From positions 62,001 to 126,000 of the forward strand of contig NZ_AJTS01000040.1 of assembly GCF_000275725.1 (NCBI RefSeq): DNA of 64,000 nucleotides. The letters are read 5' to 3'. Source of the DNA: Vreelandella stevensii S18214 (GTDB lineage Bacteria > Pseudomonadota > Gammaproteobacteria > Pseudomonadales > Halomonadaceae). The notes below the pieces were generated by a model, which did not search any database, was not told the origin of the DNA, and worked only from the letters and a program-made list of their open reading frames with translations. Shown one piece after another: positions 18,934 through 28,028 of this stretch; the stretch's first letter is position 1, and each line of letters starts with the position of its first letter. The translations under genes and the position numbers were made by a program.

Positions 18934-20618
18934 CCTGAATCCGTGAGACTGGCCCCCGGAAGCACTTCTAACCCACTGACCTGCATGGCAATATAGCCAT
19001 TATCGCCATTCACCCAGACAGTGCCATGCCCAACATAAAGTTCCGCGCCAGTCGCCGCACCCTCACCAGCCACGCCGGGCTGTCCATCATCGGGCAATGC
19101 TTCGAGATCGCTGGCGTCGACAGCATCGACAGCCGCTTCCCCACCACGCTGGGCATGCGCACCAGTGACGTGATCAAGAGCTACCTGGGCCTGCTGTGTC
19201 TGGGCATGAGCGACTATGACGCTGTCGAGAACTTCCGCCGCGACAAGCCCTTCCAACAACTGCTGACCCTGCAGAAGGTGCCGAGCGCGGCGACGTTGCG
19301 ACAGCGGCTGGAGAAACTTGCCGCCAACGACCTGCAGGCGCGCACCGCCACCTGGTCCACGACCCTGCTGTCACTGATCGAAGCACCGATCACCGCCGAG
19401 ACGACGCACGTCTGCCTGGACATCGACACCTTCGTCATGGACAACAGCAACTCGAAGAAGGAAGGCGTCTCGCGGACCTACCAGAAGGTCGATGGCTACA
19501 CCCCGATCGCCGCCTATCTGGGCAACGAAGGGTGGTGCCTGGGTCTGGAACTGCGGCCTGGCAAGCAGCACACCATGAAGGAGAGCAACGCCTTCCTGGA
19601 GCGGGTACTGCCTCGCGCCCAATGCCTGACCAGGCAACCGATCCTGTTACGCGAGGACAGCGGCTTCGACAGCCAGGCGCACCTGGCGCTTCTCGAACAG
19701 CAACGCCAGGTCTTTGCCGACGAGGGGCGCCGGCTCGACTATGTCGTCAAATGGAACCCGCGCGGCTCGGCCACGGCTGATCGAGATACCTGGCTGGCGG
19801 TGGCGGCGGACTACTGGGAAGAGCTGCGTCCTGGCAAGCGCCAGGCGCTGTGGCCGCAGACCGTCTCGATCCACGACGACAACAAGACCGAATACGTCGT
19901 CCAACGCGTGATGCGCCTGGTAGAGCGCACCGCCGATCGCGATGGCCAGTTGCTGCTCGAACCGGACTATGAGTTGGAAGGCTGGTGGACCAGCCTGGAC
20001 GAGGCGCCGGAGGCGGTGATCAAGCGCTACCAGGCGCATGCCACCCATGAGCAGTTTCACAGCGAGATCAAGACCGATCTCGACCTGGAGCGCTTGCCGT
20101 CCGGCAAGTTCGCCACCAACGATCTGATCCTGCATCTCGCCCAGTTGGCCTACAACATCCTGCGCCTGATGGGACAGCTAGGCATGACCGGCGAGCTGAG
20201 CCCGGTTCGCCACCCGGCCAAGCGGCGCCGGCTGCGCACCGTGCTACAAGAGTTGGTGCACCGTGCGGCTCTCGTGATTCACAAGGCACGGCAGATCATC
20301 CTCGACTTCGGGCAGGATATCGGGCGCATGACGGTGCTCAAGACGCTGCGGAGCCGACTGCGTTATCCACGAGGAACGCCATGCTGACCGTCAATCGGCG
20401 ACACTCTATCCACAAGCAGTTCCAAGCGACACGCGATCGCCAGATATGTCGTGCCTGGCGGGTGGAAAGGCATGACAAAACGGGCCGTCAGCACCGATCA
20501 GCACGGTGGGTTTTGGCAATAACGGGCTTGCGAAAGCCAACTTGCACGGGGCGAATGATCAAAAAGTGCTCGCTGGCGGTGATAGGGAAAGTGTCGGCGC
20601 CGGCTTCACGGATTCAGG
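18934..20618 (+). mobile_element. IS1380-family element, copy 2 (first type)
   Basis: 1685 bp with CCTGAATCCGTGA-type inverted ends, flanked by the 5-bp direct repeat TTACT (18929-18933 and 20619-20623). It sits in inverted orientation to copy 1, so the 2.26 kb between them is bracketed by long inverted repeats and could flip by recombination. Confidence 0.93.
19026..20387 (+). CDS. IS1380-family transposase (copy 2)
   Basis: 453 residues with the same acidic motifs as copy 1 and an intact frame. About 230 bp follow before the element's right end. They hold a short open frame starting inside the stop codon, which I do not regard as a gene. Transposition appears recent, because the two copies are almost identical. 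Confidence 0.92.
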   Translation: MPNIKFRASRRTLTSHAGLSIIGQCFEIAGVDSIDSRFPTTLGMRTSDVIKSYLGLLCLGMSDYDAVENFRRDKPFQQLLTLQKVPSAATLRQRLEKLAANDLQARTATWSTTLLSLIEAPITAETTHVCLDIDTFVMDNSNSKKEGVSRTYQKVDGYTPIAAYLGNEGWCLGLELRPGKQHTMKESNAFLERVLPRAQCLTRQPILLREDSGFDSQAHLALLEQQRQVFADEGRRLDYVVKWNPRGSATADRDTWLAVAADYWEELRPGKRQALWPQTVSIHDDNKTEYVVQRVMRLVERTADRDGQLLLEPDYELEGWWTSLDEAPEAVIKRYQAHATHEQFHSEIKTDLDLERLPSGKFATNDLILHLAQLAYNILRLMGQLGMTGELSPVRHPAKRRRLRTVLQELVHRAALVIHKARQIILDFGQDIGRMTVLKTLRSRLRYPRGTPC

Positions 20619-21090
20619 TTACTTTTACACAACCATCATGATTAATTATTTCACCATCAATATCCAAGTCGCCTGATTTTATCATGCCCTTTATCTCAGA
20701 AATATCTAAGAAAGAGTCAGTCAAAGCAATTGTAATATCTTCAACCTTTTTTTTATCAAACAACTCATTACTAGGGCTTGACACCCACCCATATCCATCC
20801 ATAAACATCAGATTTGAAAAATGATTTCCGGGCGTTATCATTCCAAAAGGGTCAGCTAATACATTTTTACTTATTGTTGGTGCTATTCCCGAAATTGCCT
20901 CAGCATGCGCAGCATGAACTCCGAATGTACCGAAACTAAAATCAAAAGAGCTTTTCTTACCGTTCATTAGCGCCACCTAAATAATTTTAATAAAGGATGA
21001 TATATTGTTTTTTTTTAACATGTCAACGGATGAAACAAAAAATTCACTAATTTGAAATATTGCAAATACCTACCCGACGTCATCCATTGA

Positions 21091-21199
21091 TGAAGAAGAG
21101 TCTTGATGGCCTGCCCCCTTCAGCCTATGCAGTGCAACTAGTGTTAAAAAGCGATAAAGTAACGTCAGACTCTAAACCCGGGTGCTACTGAAGATGGGG
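21091..21199 (+). mobile_element. Right-end remnant of an IS3-family element (second type)
   Basis: About 110 bp matching the right end of the element at 24070-25236. It shares 'GAAGAAGAGTCTT', then the run leading to 'GATAAAGTAACGTCAGACTC', and ends '...CTACTGAAGATGGGG'. It abuts an IS1182-type remnant, so it marks an older insertion whose rest was lost. Confidence 0.75.
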
Positions 21200-22027
21200 T
21201 GACGTTGGCCACACCATTATAACCCTGGATCGTGCCTTTACTGGTGATCATCTTGGCGCTTTCGTTATCGGTGAGGTTGCTCTTCACCTCATTAATTCGC
21301 TTCCCTCGGTCCATCATTGGGCTGTGCGTCTTTAGGAAGCGATCCACTTTGTTCATAACAGCATCTAGTGAGAGGATCATCCTGGCTCGGTGAATGTCCC
21401 GATCCAAATCGGCTTCCGTTTCGGCTTTATCACGAGCGTAGTGCTCTAGCAGGTGATGCCGAACCAGGCTTCTCCCGCTTCTCGCTCAACACCTTGAACG
21501 TACCCGACCACTCTTTAAAGGCATCGGAGGACATCTTGCGGCCATCAATGGTAAAGAGTTCGTTGCCCAGTAAGCCTTGTTCGTGGCACACCAATAGCAC
21601 TTGTTCAAAGAGCGCTTCAATTTCGTCGGCATGCAGAGTGGTAAAGTGGGGAACGGTATCGCAGGACAGGGCTTTGAAAATGATATTGGTCTCGCAGCAC
21701 CACTGCATCTCGCGACTGGAGGTGATCCCTTTTGAGTAGGCAAACAGGATGATCTTCAACAGGATGGCCGGATCATCGGCCAACCGACCTGTCTTGTCGT
21801 TGCGATATCCCGGATGGAAAACCGACAAGTCGAGTTTATGCTCGATCAGGTAATGCACTGCGTGTTCGAAGGTGCCAGGCTGAGGCTGATCCTGGTAGTT
21901 GATCACCACCATGGCGTTCTGATCGTAGTTGTAAACCTTGAAGCGCGGCATGCTGACCACTCCCCGCCTGTTTTCCCGATCCTACCAAAACCTGGCTGTC
22001 AAAGGGGTTTTTCTACAGCCTCAACGT
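21200..22027 (-). pseudogene. IS1182-family transposase remnant
   Basis: The minus-strand frame from 21960 opens MVSMPRFKVYNYDQNAMVVI and contains 'DDPAILLKIILFAYSKGITS' and 'LFTIDGRKMSSDAFKEWSGT', all typical of IS1182 transposases. One extra base near 21460 shifts the frame; the continuation 'LEHYARDKAETEADLDRDIH' ends at 'TIQGYNGVANV', where an IS3 end cuts it at 21200. The catalytic C-terminal half is missing. The terminal sequence near 22000-22027 looks like the IS1182 outer end. Confidence 0.8.
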
Positions 22028-22069
22028 CGTACCTAACCCTCGACATTTAACTTACTAGCATGCTACAAA

Positions 22070-22150
22070 ATGGTAGGTTACACTTTACATAAAGAAATGA
22101 TGAATTGGGCAAAACTTATAAACCAAATGAAAAATTATGAGCAAAAATGA
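22070..22150 (+). CDS. 26-residue open frame upstream of the ROK kinase
   Basis: ATG at 22070 leads to MVGYTLHKEMMNWAKLINQM and a short KNYEQK tail. The TGA stop overlaps the ROK start codon (ATGA). Such overlap normally joins two real cistrons, so this may be the 3' tail of a gene whose body was lost to the IS1182 insertion, or a leader peptide. No family is recognisable. Confidence 0.3.
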   Translation: MVGYTLHKEMMNWAKLINQMKNYEQK

Positions 22151-22953
22151 TTACTTACATTGACACTTCTCAAAGTAGCGTGGCCTACCTAGATGTTGGT
22201 GGTACTAATATAAAAATAAAGTCGTCGAATGGGTCCTACAATGTACCTACATCAGACATCAACTCATTAAGTAAGCTCATCTCGCTAGTTAAGAACACCT
22301 CTCCATATGCTACAAAAATTGTGGCGGCTTTTGCAGCTCATATCGGAGAGAATGCAGTTTTTTCCAATGATATTCCTTTTCTTAACTTCGATATAGATGA
22401 ATGCAAAAGAATTTTTCATTCACAGAAAATGTCGTTACATGCAGTTAATGATGTTGCTGCTGCTGCTTTGGGCGCAACAAAGTATTATAGTGGATCTACA
22501 TTAGTTGTTAATTTAGGCACAGGTACCTGCGCATGTTACTTAAATGTACACGATGGCTTTATATCTATCTTACGGTCTGAGTTTGGGTTTTGTGCTATAG
22601 ACCTAGATGGAAGCAGGTTGGTAAGAGAAACAATCAAGACGAAAAAAACAAAAGTTCATATGTCAGAAGAATATACTTCCCTATTAGCTCTTTGGCTGTC
22701 TAACTTATCATGTCTTTACCTGCCTGATAGAATAGTGCTGGTTGGTGGTGTAATTTCAGCAGATGAAAATACTAAAGCCCTTAAAAGTTTATCTATGCAA
22801 TATGCATACTTAAACCGAAAGAAACAAACCATGTCACATCAGCTGGGTGATATCGCAGTTTCACTCCATCCAGAACCTATCGCTTTAGAAGGTCTTTACA
22901 TCATTGAAAAAGAAAATATTCACTTCTTTAATGATAGATTATTAAAAATTTAA
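22147..22953 (+). CDS. ROK-type sugar kinase-like protein
   Basis: A 268-residue actin-like ATPase. The phosphate-1 motif is 'YLDVGGTNIKIKSS' and the phosphate-2 motif is 'LVVNLGTGTCACYL'; a later glycine-rich 'VLVGGVIS' would bind adenosine. It is slightly shorter than typical ROK kinases and lacks an obvious zinc-binding CxCGxxGC motif. It is AT-rich. The AGE-family gene follows after 13 bp, so the pair should process the same sugar. Which sugar cannot be read from the sequence. Confidence 0.7.
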   Translation: MITYIDTSQSSVAYLDVGGTNIKIKSSNGSYNVPTSDINSLSKLISLVKNTSPYATKIVAAFAAHIGENAVFSNDIPFLNFDIDECKRIFHSQKMSLHAVNDVAAAALGATKYYSGSTLVVNLGTGTCACYLNVHDGFISILRSEFGFCAIDLDGSRLVRETIKTKKTKVHMSEEYTSLLALWLSNLSCLYLPDRIVLVGGVISADENTKALKSLSMQYAYLNRKKQTMSHQLGDIAVSLHPEPIALEGLYIIEKENIHFFNDRLLKI

Positions 22954-22966
22954 TGGAATTAACTTC

Positions 22967-24007
22967 ATGTTTTCAAATTGTGAAAAAATCATTTCTGAGC
23001 TTATCTTCAACATTTCCTCATCTCTCAATAGCTTTGGTCTCGTCCCGGAGGTTATTTTCCCTGATTCACAAGAGCTTAGAGCCAACGCCTCTCCTAGACT
23101 ACTTTGTCAGACTCGCGGCATTATCTTCCTTCTTAAAAGCTACGAATATTTTAACGATGAAAAATTGTTAAAACTAGCAATAAGGCTCTACGAAGCTGTA
23201 AAAAACAAAAGTGAGTACTCTTCTTATTTTGATAAAGAACACAATATTACTGAACTATCTAAGCTATCCGCTTACGAGTTGAGCTTTCTTCTTTATTCGC
23301 AATCTATTCTTTATCTTCACTCTGATGCCATGCCAAAAAAAGAATTAAATAATGATATTAGAAATTCTCTGAAGTTAATTGAAGATATTACGCTTTCTGG
23401 CTTGCTATTCAGACCAATAAATTTAAAAGTTGGCATAGAACAAAATTCTGCCATGCATATATTTGAGTCTTTAACTCAATGCGCAAAGACGAAAATAATT
23501 AATGAAAGTTATGCTTTAAAGTACTACAAAACCATCATGCATAAATTTTTAAACCCTAAAAATAATATTATTGCTGAATATGCTAATGAAGATGGCAGTT
23601 TTGAATGCTATCAGTTAGGGCATAATTTTGAATGGGTATCTTTACTACTTAATTTAGAAAAAAGTAGTGGTGCTCATGAGATTGCACAGTCACTTTATAG
23701 GGCATCTCTATCACTCGTAAAGAGAAATGAGCATGGAATAATTATTAATGAATACGATGACAGCTTTTTACCTATTAATCAAAAACAAAGAATATGGCCT
23801 AGCCTAGAGTATATTAGAGCAAGCATACTTGTTGGTGAATTCGAAAGAAGCTTATCTTATTACAATGTAATGGAAAGAAGATTTTTTACTCGGAGTTCCC
23901 ATTACAGAGAATATGAAGATGATGTTAAGTTACAGTGCAAAACCACCACAGGATATCACATAATAGAGATGGCCTCCGTGTTAAGAAAAGCTCGACCAAA
24001 ATTATAG
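22967..24007 (+). CDS. AGE-family (N-acylglucosamine 2-epimerase-like) sugar epimerase/isomerase
   Basis: A 346-residue alpha/alpha-barrel protein. Diagnostic motifs are 'LGHNFEWVSLLLNLE' (the family's GH.FEW) and 'RIWPSLEYIRA' (the WP..E catalytic region). This family includes GlcNAc 2-epimerase, cellobiose 2-epimerase and mannose isomerase. The sequence is quite divergent, so the reaction cannot be named. It ends the AT-rich block; an IS3 element begins about 65 bp later. Confidence 0.72.
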   Translation: MFSNCEKIISELIFNISSSLNSFGLVPEVIFPDSQELRANASPRLLCQTRGIIFLLKSYEYFNDEKLLKLAIRLYEAVKNKSEYSSYFDKEHNITELSKLSAYELSFLLYSQSILYLHSDAMPKKELNNDIRNSLKLIEDITLSGLLFRPINLKVGIEQNSAMHIFESLTQCAKTKIINESYALKYYKTIMHKFLNPKNNIIAEYANEDGSFECYQLGHNFEWVSLLLNLEKSSGAHEIAQSLYRASLSLVKRNEHGIIINEYDDSFLPINQKQRIWPSLEYIRASILVGEFERSLSYYNVMERRFFTRSSHYREYEDDVKLQCKTTTGYHIIEMASVLRKARPKL

Positions 24008-24124
24008 GCCAGCTAAAAAACTTTGATGCATACGACTTAGACAATAGTTTTACAGGGTCGACGTCACCCCCAGATTGAGTAGCGCTACACTTTAGAGTCC
24101 GATCCTATGCTAAGGAGATGGGAC

Positions 24125-24388
24125 ATGAAGAAGCGTTTCAGCGAAGAACAGATCATTAGCTTCCTGGGCGAAGCCGAAGCGGGGCTGCCTATCAAGGAGC
24201 TGTGCCGTCGGCACGGCTTCTCGGAAGCCAGTTACTATCTGTGGCGCAGCAAGTTTGGCGGCATGAGTGTGCCGGATGCCAAACGGCTCAAGGAGCTCGA
24301 AGCCGAAAATGGACGCCTGAAAAAGCTGCTTGCGGAGTAGCTCCTGGAGAGGGAGGTCACTCGCGAGGCGCTGAGAAAAAAGTGGTGA
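24125..24388 (+). pseudogene. IS3-family OrfA with internal amber codon
   Basis: 88 codons in one frame, opening [20 protein letters not shown] with the helix-turn-helix '[20 protein letters not shown]'. A TAG at 24338-24340 interrupts the leucine zipper where the family has glutamine (LLAE-stop-LLEREV). The frame then continues to the A6G slippery site at 24376-24382 used for OrfAB fusion. The stop should block transposase synthesis. Confidence 0.8.
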
Positions 24389-25233
24389 GCGTCCCGGCAC
24401 CTCGAGACGCGGTGCGTTTTATGGTGTCACGTGGCATGAGTGAGCGCCGAGCGCTCCGTGTCATGCGTATGAGTGCCAGTGCCTTGCGCTACCAATCGGC
24501 CCCTGACCGCAATGAGACACTGCGTGAACGCATTATTGCCTTGGCACACCGGCATCGTCGTTACGGCGCGGGCATGATCTACCTGAAGCTGCGTCAAGCC
24601 GGTGAACAGGTCAATTACAAGCGCGTCGAACGCCTCTACGCTGCGGCTCGGTTACAGGTGAAGCGACGCAAGCGTAAGAAGATTCCCCTGTCTGAACGCA
24701 AACCCCTTGGCCGCCCTGGTGCTGCCAATCAGGTCTGGTCCATGGATTTTGTGTTTGACCGCACGGCGGAAGGGAGAGTGATCAAGAACCTCACCATTGC
24801 CGACGACGCTACTCACGAAGCCGTGGCTATCGTGCCTGCCCGTGCCATGTTAACACGAGTTCTGGATCATCTAGCGCTACAGCGTGGCCTACCAGGCGCC
24901 CTTCGTACGGATAATGGCAAGGAGTTCTGCGGGCGCGCCATGCTGACGTGGGCTCATCAACGTGGTGTTGCCCTGTTTTTAATCGAGCCTGGAAAACCCA
25001 ATCAAAACAACTACATCGAATCATTTAACGGGCGCTTTCGAGATGAGTGCCTGAATGAGCATTGGTTCACCAGCCTTCATCACGCCAAGGTGATCATCGT
25101 GGCATGGCGGCGTGAGTACAACGAGGAAAGACCGAAGAAGAGTCTTAGTGGCTTGACCCCTGCAGCCTATGCCAAGCAATTGGTGGTAAAACACGATAAA
25201 GTAACGTCAGACTCTAACCCCGGGTGCTACTGA
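24385..25233 (+). CDS. IS3-family transposase OrfB
   Basis: A DDE integrase-core transposase. The HTH_21 region contains '[20 protein letters not shown]', and the catalytic motifs are '[10 protein letters not shown]', 'LRTDNGKEF' and '[15 protein letters not shown]'. I chose the GTG at 24385 next to the A6G slippery site; the frame itself extends further upstream without homology. The domain is intact, but expression depends on the damaged OrfA. Confidence 0.82.
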   Translation: MSVPAPRDAVRFMVSRGMSERRALRVMRMSASALRYQSAPDRNETLRERIIALAHRHRRYGAGMIYLKLRQAGEQVNYKRVERLYAAARLQVKRRKRKKIPLSERKPLGRPGAANQVWSMDFVFDRTAEGRVIKNLTIADDATHEAVAIVPARAMLTRVLDHLALQRGLPGALRTDNGKEFCGRAMLTWAHQRGVALFLIEPGKPNQNNYIESFNGRFRDECLNEHWFTSLHHAKVIIVAWRREYNEERPKKSLSGLTPAAYAKQLVVKHDKVTSDSNPGCY

Positions 25234-25236
25234 AGA

Positions 25237-25774
25237 TGGGGAGACGTCGGGTCTGTAACGCGTTTGATATTAGCCACTCCAGTTACTACGAGTACCGCCA
25301 GCGGCGGCACCGTGTGGATGTTGAACGTCTGGCCTTAAAAGCTCAGGTAAGCCGCCTTTTCAAAAAGAGTCGCAGCTCAGCGGGCAGCCGCTCAATCAAG
25401 AAGTTGCTCAGCGAAGAAGGCGTCACCATCGGCCGTTTCAAGGTTCGGAGTTTGATGAGCGAAATGGGGTTGGTCTGCAAGCAGCCGGGCCCCATGCTTA
25501 CGAGCAGGCGACCGTTGAGCGACCTGATATTGCGAATCATCTTGGCCGCAAATTTGCACTAGGCCAGCCCAATCAGGTCTGGTGTGGTGACATCACTTAT
25601 ATCTGGAGTGGCCAGCGTTGGAGCTACCTGGCCGTTGTGTTGGATCTTTACGCTCGTCGTGTTGTTGGCTGGGCCATGTCGTCCAGCCCAGATGCAGATC
25701 TTGTTGTGAAAGCGCTGGATCACGCTTGGGAACAACGTGGTCAGCCTAAGAACGTCATGTTCCATTACGATTAG
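25237..25774 (+). pseudogene. Remnant of a third IS3-family transposase OrfB
   Basis: The first part reads 'RRVCNAFDISHSSYYEYRQR' and 'SAGSRSIKKLLSEEGVTIGR'. The frame then breaks near 25500. It continues in another frame as 'GRKFALGQPNQVWCGDITYI', with the first catalytic D, and stops at 25774 after 'KNVMFHYD', where an IS1380-type end begins. The catalytic domain's C-terminal part is missing. Confidence 0.75.
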
Positions 25775-26992
25775 CCCGCCTTATTCACGAGGGCGCTGAT
25801 TGAGCGGTCTGAAGGTACTGGCTGTTGGCATTGCTCATCAGGATTCGCCTTTTCAGCGCGAGTGGCTGTTGAGTAATGCCTGAACGCAGCCCTTTTCCTA
25901 CTTACTTATAGCTCTTTGGAATCAATGGTGGCCGTCCAAGCAGCCGTGATCGCCGACCGCCGCTCCGGTCGCTCGCTTTCTGATGCTGTGGTGGTCTCGC
26001 AGGAGCGTCAGCTCAGTGCGGTCAGCTTCGGTAGCCCCTTCAGCAGCGTCGGCCACCACTTGTCGGCGGCGGCACCCAGATGAACGGTGATTCGCCGAGC
26101 GTGCAGCCTCAGCGTGGCGGCGACCTTGAGCACCTGCTCGCGCATCCGACTCAGACTCCAGCCTTGTCGGGTTTGCCGCTCCAGGAGGCAGCGCAGGCCA
26201 TGCAGGACCTGGTAGGCGTAGAGGCTGAGCAGCAGGCTCACCTCGTTGCGCGCCATCACGTTCTGAACGGTGGAGGCGCCGCGATCGGTCGACGAGAGGT
26301 GCACGTCGAGCGCCGACTTCACTTCGCCCATGTGCGCCTCGGCGCTGCCGCGCTTGCGATAGAGTGCCAGGACCTTCTCTGGCGGCCAGTCGAACTTGCT
26401 GAGGTTGGTGACCAGGAAGAAGGCATGCAGCAGCAGGTCATCGGGGCGTTCCTGCACCACCAGCACTACGCGCCGCGGTGCCGACCAGGAGCCGGCTTGG
26501 TACTCCAGATCGTGGCACCACTCGCGAGGCTGCTCGGGTGGCCGGCCGGGTGGCCGCTTCAGGAGCGGTGCTGCCAGCTTCTGTAGACCGGTGTGACTGC
26601 GCAACCGGCCCAGGTATTCGATCTCCCGATCCTCCAGGGCCTCCAGCGTCGCGTTATCGGTAAAACCGGCGTCGATGCGCACACGAACCTGTGCCCCGGT
26701 GCTCTCGTTGAGTCGTCGTACCAGATGCGGGATCCAGGTGTCGGCGTTCTCTGCCGGGCCGGCGTTGCCCTCGCGCAGCAGGCCGCCCACCATGTCGCCG
26801 GTCTCCGCCAACGATGCGACCAGCGGCGAGTAGATGCGGGCCCCGTAAAGGCCATGATAGGCCGACCCGCCCTGATGGCCATGCACCTCGATCGGCAGGC
26901 CATCGATGTCCAGCGTCAGCTGTTTGGGGCGCTCGCCGTTCTTCAGCGAGGTCAGGCGCCAGACCACCAGTCGCAGCAGGCCTTCGTGCACG
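25775..26992 (-). mobile_element. IS1380-family element (second type), truncated copy A
   Basis: Begins at a clean outer end (CCCGCCTTATTCACGAGG) and matches the complete element at 60781-62498 through 'CCTTCGTGCACG', then stops. It contains the C-terminal two thirds of the transposase on the minus strand (26008-26992, from 'VHEGLLRLVVWRLTSLKNGE' to the 'LPKLTALS' end). The N-terminus and outer right end are missing. Its broken edge is fused to a fragment of the AAA-ATPase gene. Confidence 0.88.
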
Positions 26993-27487
26993 AAATTGAG
27001 ACACCGCCGCCTGAGCGAATTGCCGACGATTTCGCCAACCTGATCGAGCACGCCCAGCATGTCCATGGGCAACGCGTCGTGGTGCTGATTGATGAGTACG
27101 ACAAGCCCATATTGGATAATATCCTCGACGCTGACAGGGCTCGCGAACTTCGCGAGGGGCTGAAAAATTTGTATAGCGTGCTCAAGGATGCCGACCCACA
27201 CCTGCAATTTTGTGTTGCTGACGGGTGTCTCTAAATTCAGCAAAGTCAGCCTCTTTTCGGGGCTGAACAATCTGCGCGATATCACGCTTTCATCTGACTA
27301 TGCCGCCATCTGCGGCTATACCGACCACGATGTCGATACCGTCTTTGCACCGGAGCTGCCCGGGCTTGACCGTGAAGATATTCGCCGCTGGTATAACGGC
27401 TACCGCTGGGGTGGGCAGGACGTTGAAGCGGTCTATAACCCCTTTGATGTGCTGCTATTGCTAGAAGAGCGTAAATTTAGCCCTTAC
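26993..27487 (+). pseudogene. Fragment of AAA-ATPase/PD-(D/E)XK gene
   Basis: About 495 bp matching 60286-60780 of the gene at 59929. It begins inside 'IETPPPERIADDFANLIEHA', includes 'HGQRVVVLIDEYDKPILDNI' (the Walker B region), and ends at the same CTTAC next to the IS1380-type end. One extra base near 27208 ('CACCTGCAATTTTG' against 'CACCTGCATTTTG') breaks the frame. It has no start, so it is dead DNA copied from the other locus or a common source. Confidence 0.85.
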
Positions 27488-27994
27488 CCCGCCTTATTCA
27501 CGAGGGCGCTGATTGAGCGGTCTGAAGGTACTGGCTGTTGGCATTGCTCATCAGGATTCGCCTTTTCAGCGCGAGTGGCTGTTGAGTAATGCCTGAACGC
27601 AGCCCTTTTCCTACTTACTTATAGCTCTTTGGAATCAATGGTGGCCGTCCAAGCAGCCGTGATCGCCGACCGCCGCTCCGGTCGCTCGCTTTCTGATGCT
27701 GTGGTGGTCTCGCAGGAGCGTCAGCTCAGTGCGGTCAGCTTCGGTAGCCCCTTCAGCAGCGTCGGCCACCACTTGTCGGCGGCGGCACCCAGATGAACGG
27801 TGATTCGCCGAGCGTGCAGCCTCAGCGTGGCGGCGACCTTGAGCACCTGCTCGCGCATCCGACTCAGACTCCAGCCTTGTCGGGTTTGCCGCTCCAGGAG
27901 GCAGCGCAGGCCATGCAGGACCTGGTAGGCGTAGAGGCTGAGCAGCAGGCTCACCTCGTTGCGCGCCATCACGTTCTGAACGGTGGAGGCGCCG
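27488..27994 (-). mobile_element. IS1380-family element (second type), truncated copy B
   Basis: 507 bp matching 60781-61287, starting at the outer end and following the AAA fragment exactly as at the 60-kb locus. It stops within 'GGTGGAGGCGCCG' and is then joined, through about 35 bp of unassigned sequence, to the duplicated pxpC 3' end. Only the transposase C-terminus is present. Confidence 0.88.
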
Positions 27995-28028
27995 ATAGGA
28001 GTGGCGGCACTACCTCCGAGCACATCGC

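Larger units (their letters stand above)
18240..20967 (-). pseudogene. GTP cyclohydrolase II (URC1/RibA-like), interrupted by IS1380-family element
   Basis: The frame runs 20967 to 20619, is split by the element at 18934-20618, and resumes at 18928 to 18240. Removing the element and one TTACT duplication gives 345 residues in a single frame, with 'GCVKVTKISIQPVWD' across the join; this matches the conserved 'VTK..I.PVW' of URC1-type proteins. The zinc site C-x10-C-x-C ('CNSSDVFGSTMCSC') and the 'HEGRAMGE' motif are present in the 3' half. The ATG at 20967 is preceded by AGGTGG. This class opens the GTP imidazole ring to give a diaminopyrimidinone nucleotide. The present allele is broken: a product from the 5' half would lack the active site. 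Confidence 0.85.
24070..25236 (+). mobile_element. IS3-family element (second type)
   Basis: About 1.17 kb carrying orfA and orfB. Imperfect inverted ends share CCCCA...AGTAGC. GACGTC occurs just outside both ends, as target duplication or as a palindromic target. It joins directly to a third IS3-type remnant on the right. A partial right-end copy lies at 21091-21199. Confidence 0.78.

Noticed and set aside
18240-19259. 339-codon frame that joins IS1380 sequence to GTP cyclohydrolase II
   Set aside because: The first ~108 codons are the antisense of the transposase. The true gene resumes beyond the element at 20619-20967.
20381-20641. Small frame after the IS1380 transposase
   Set aside because: It starts inside the transposase stop and crosses the element's end; composition gives no support for a protein.
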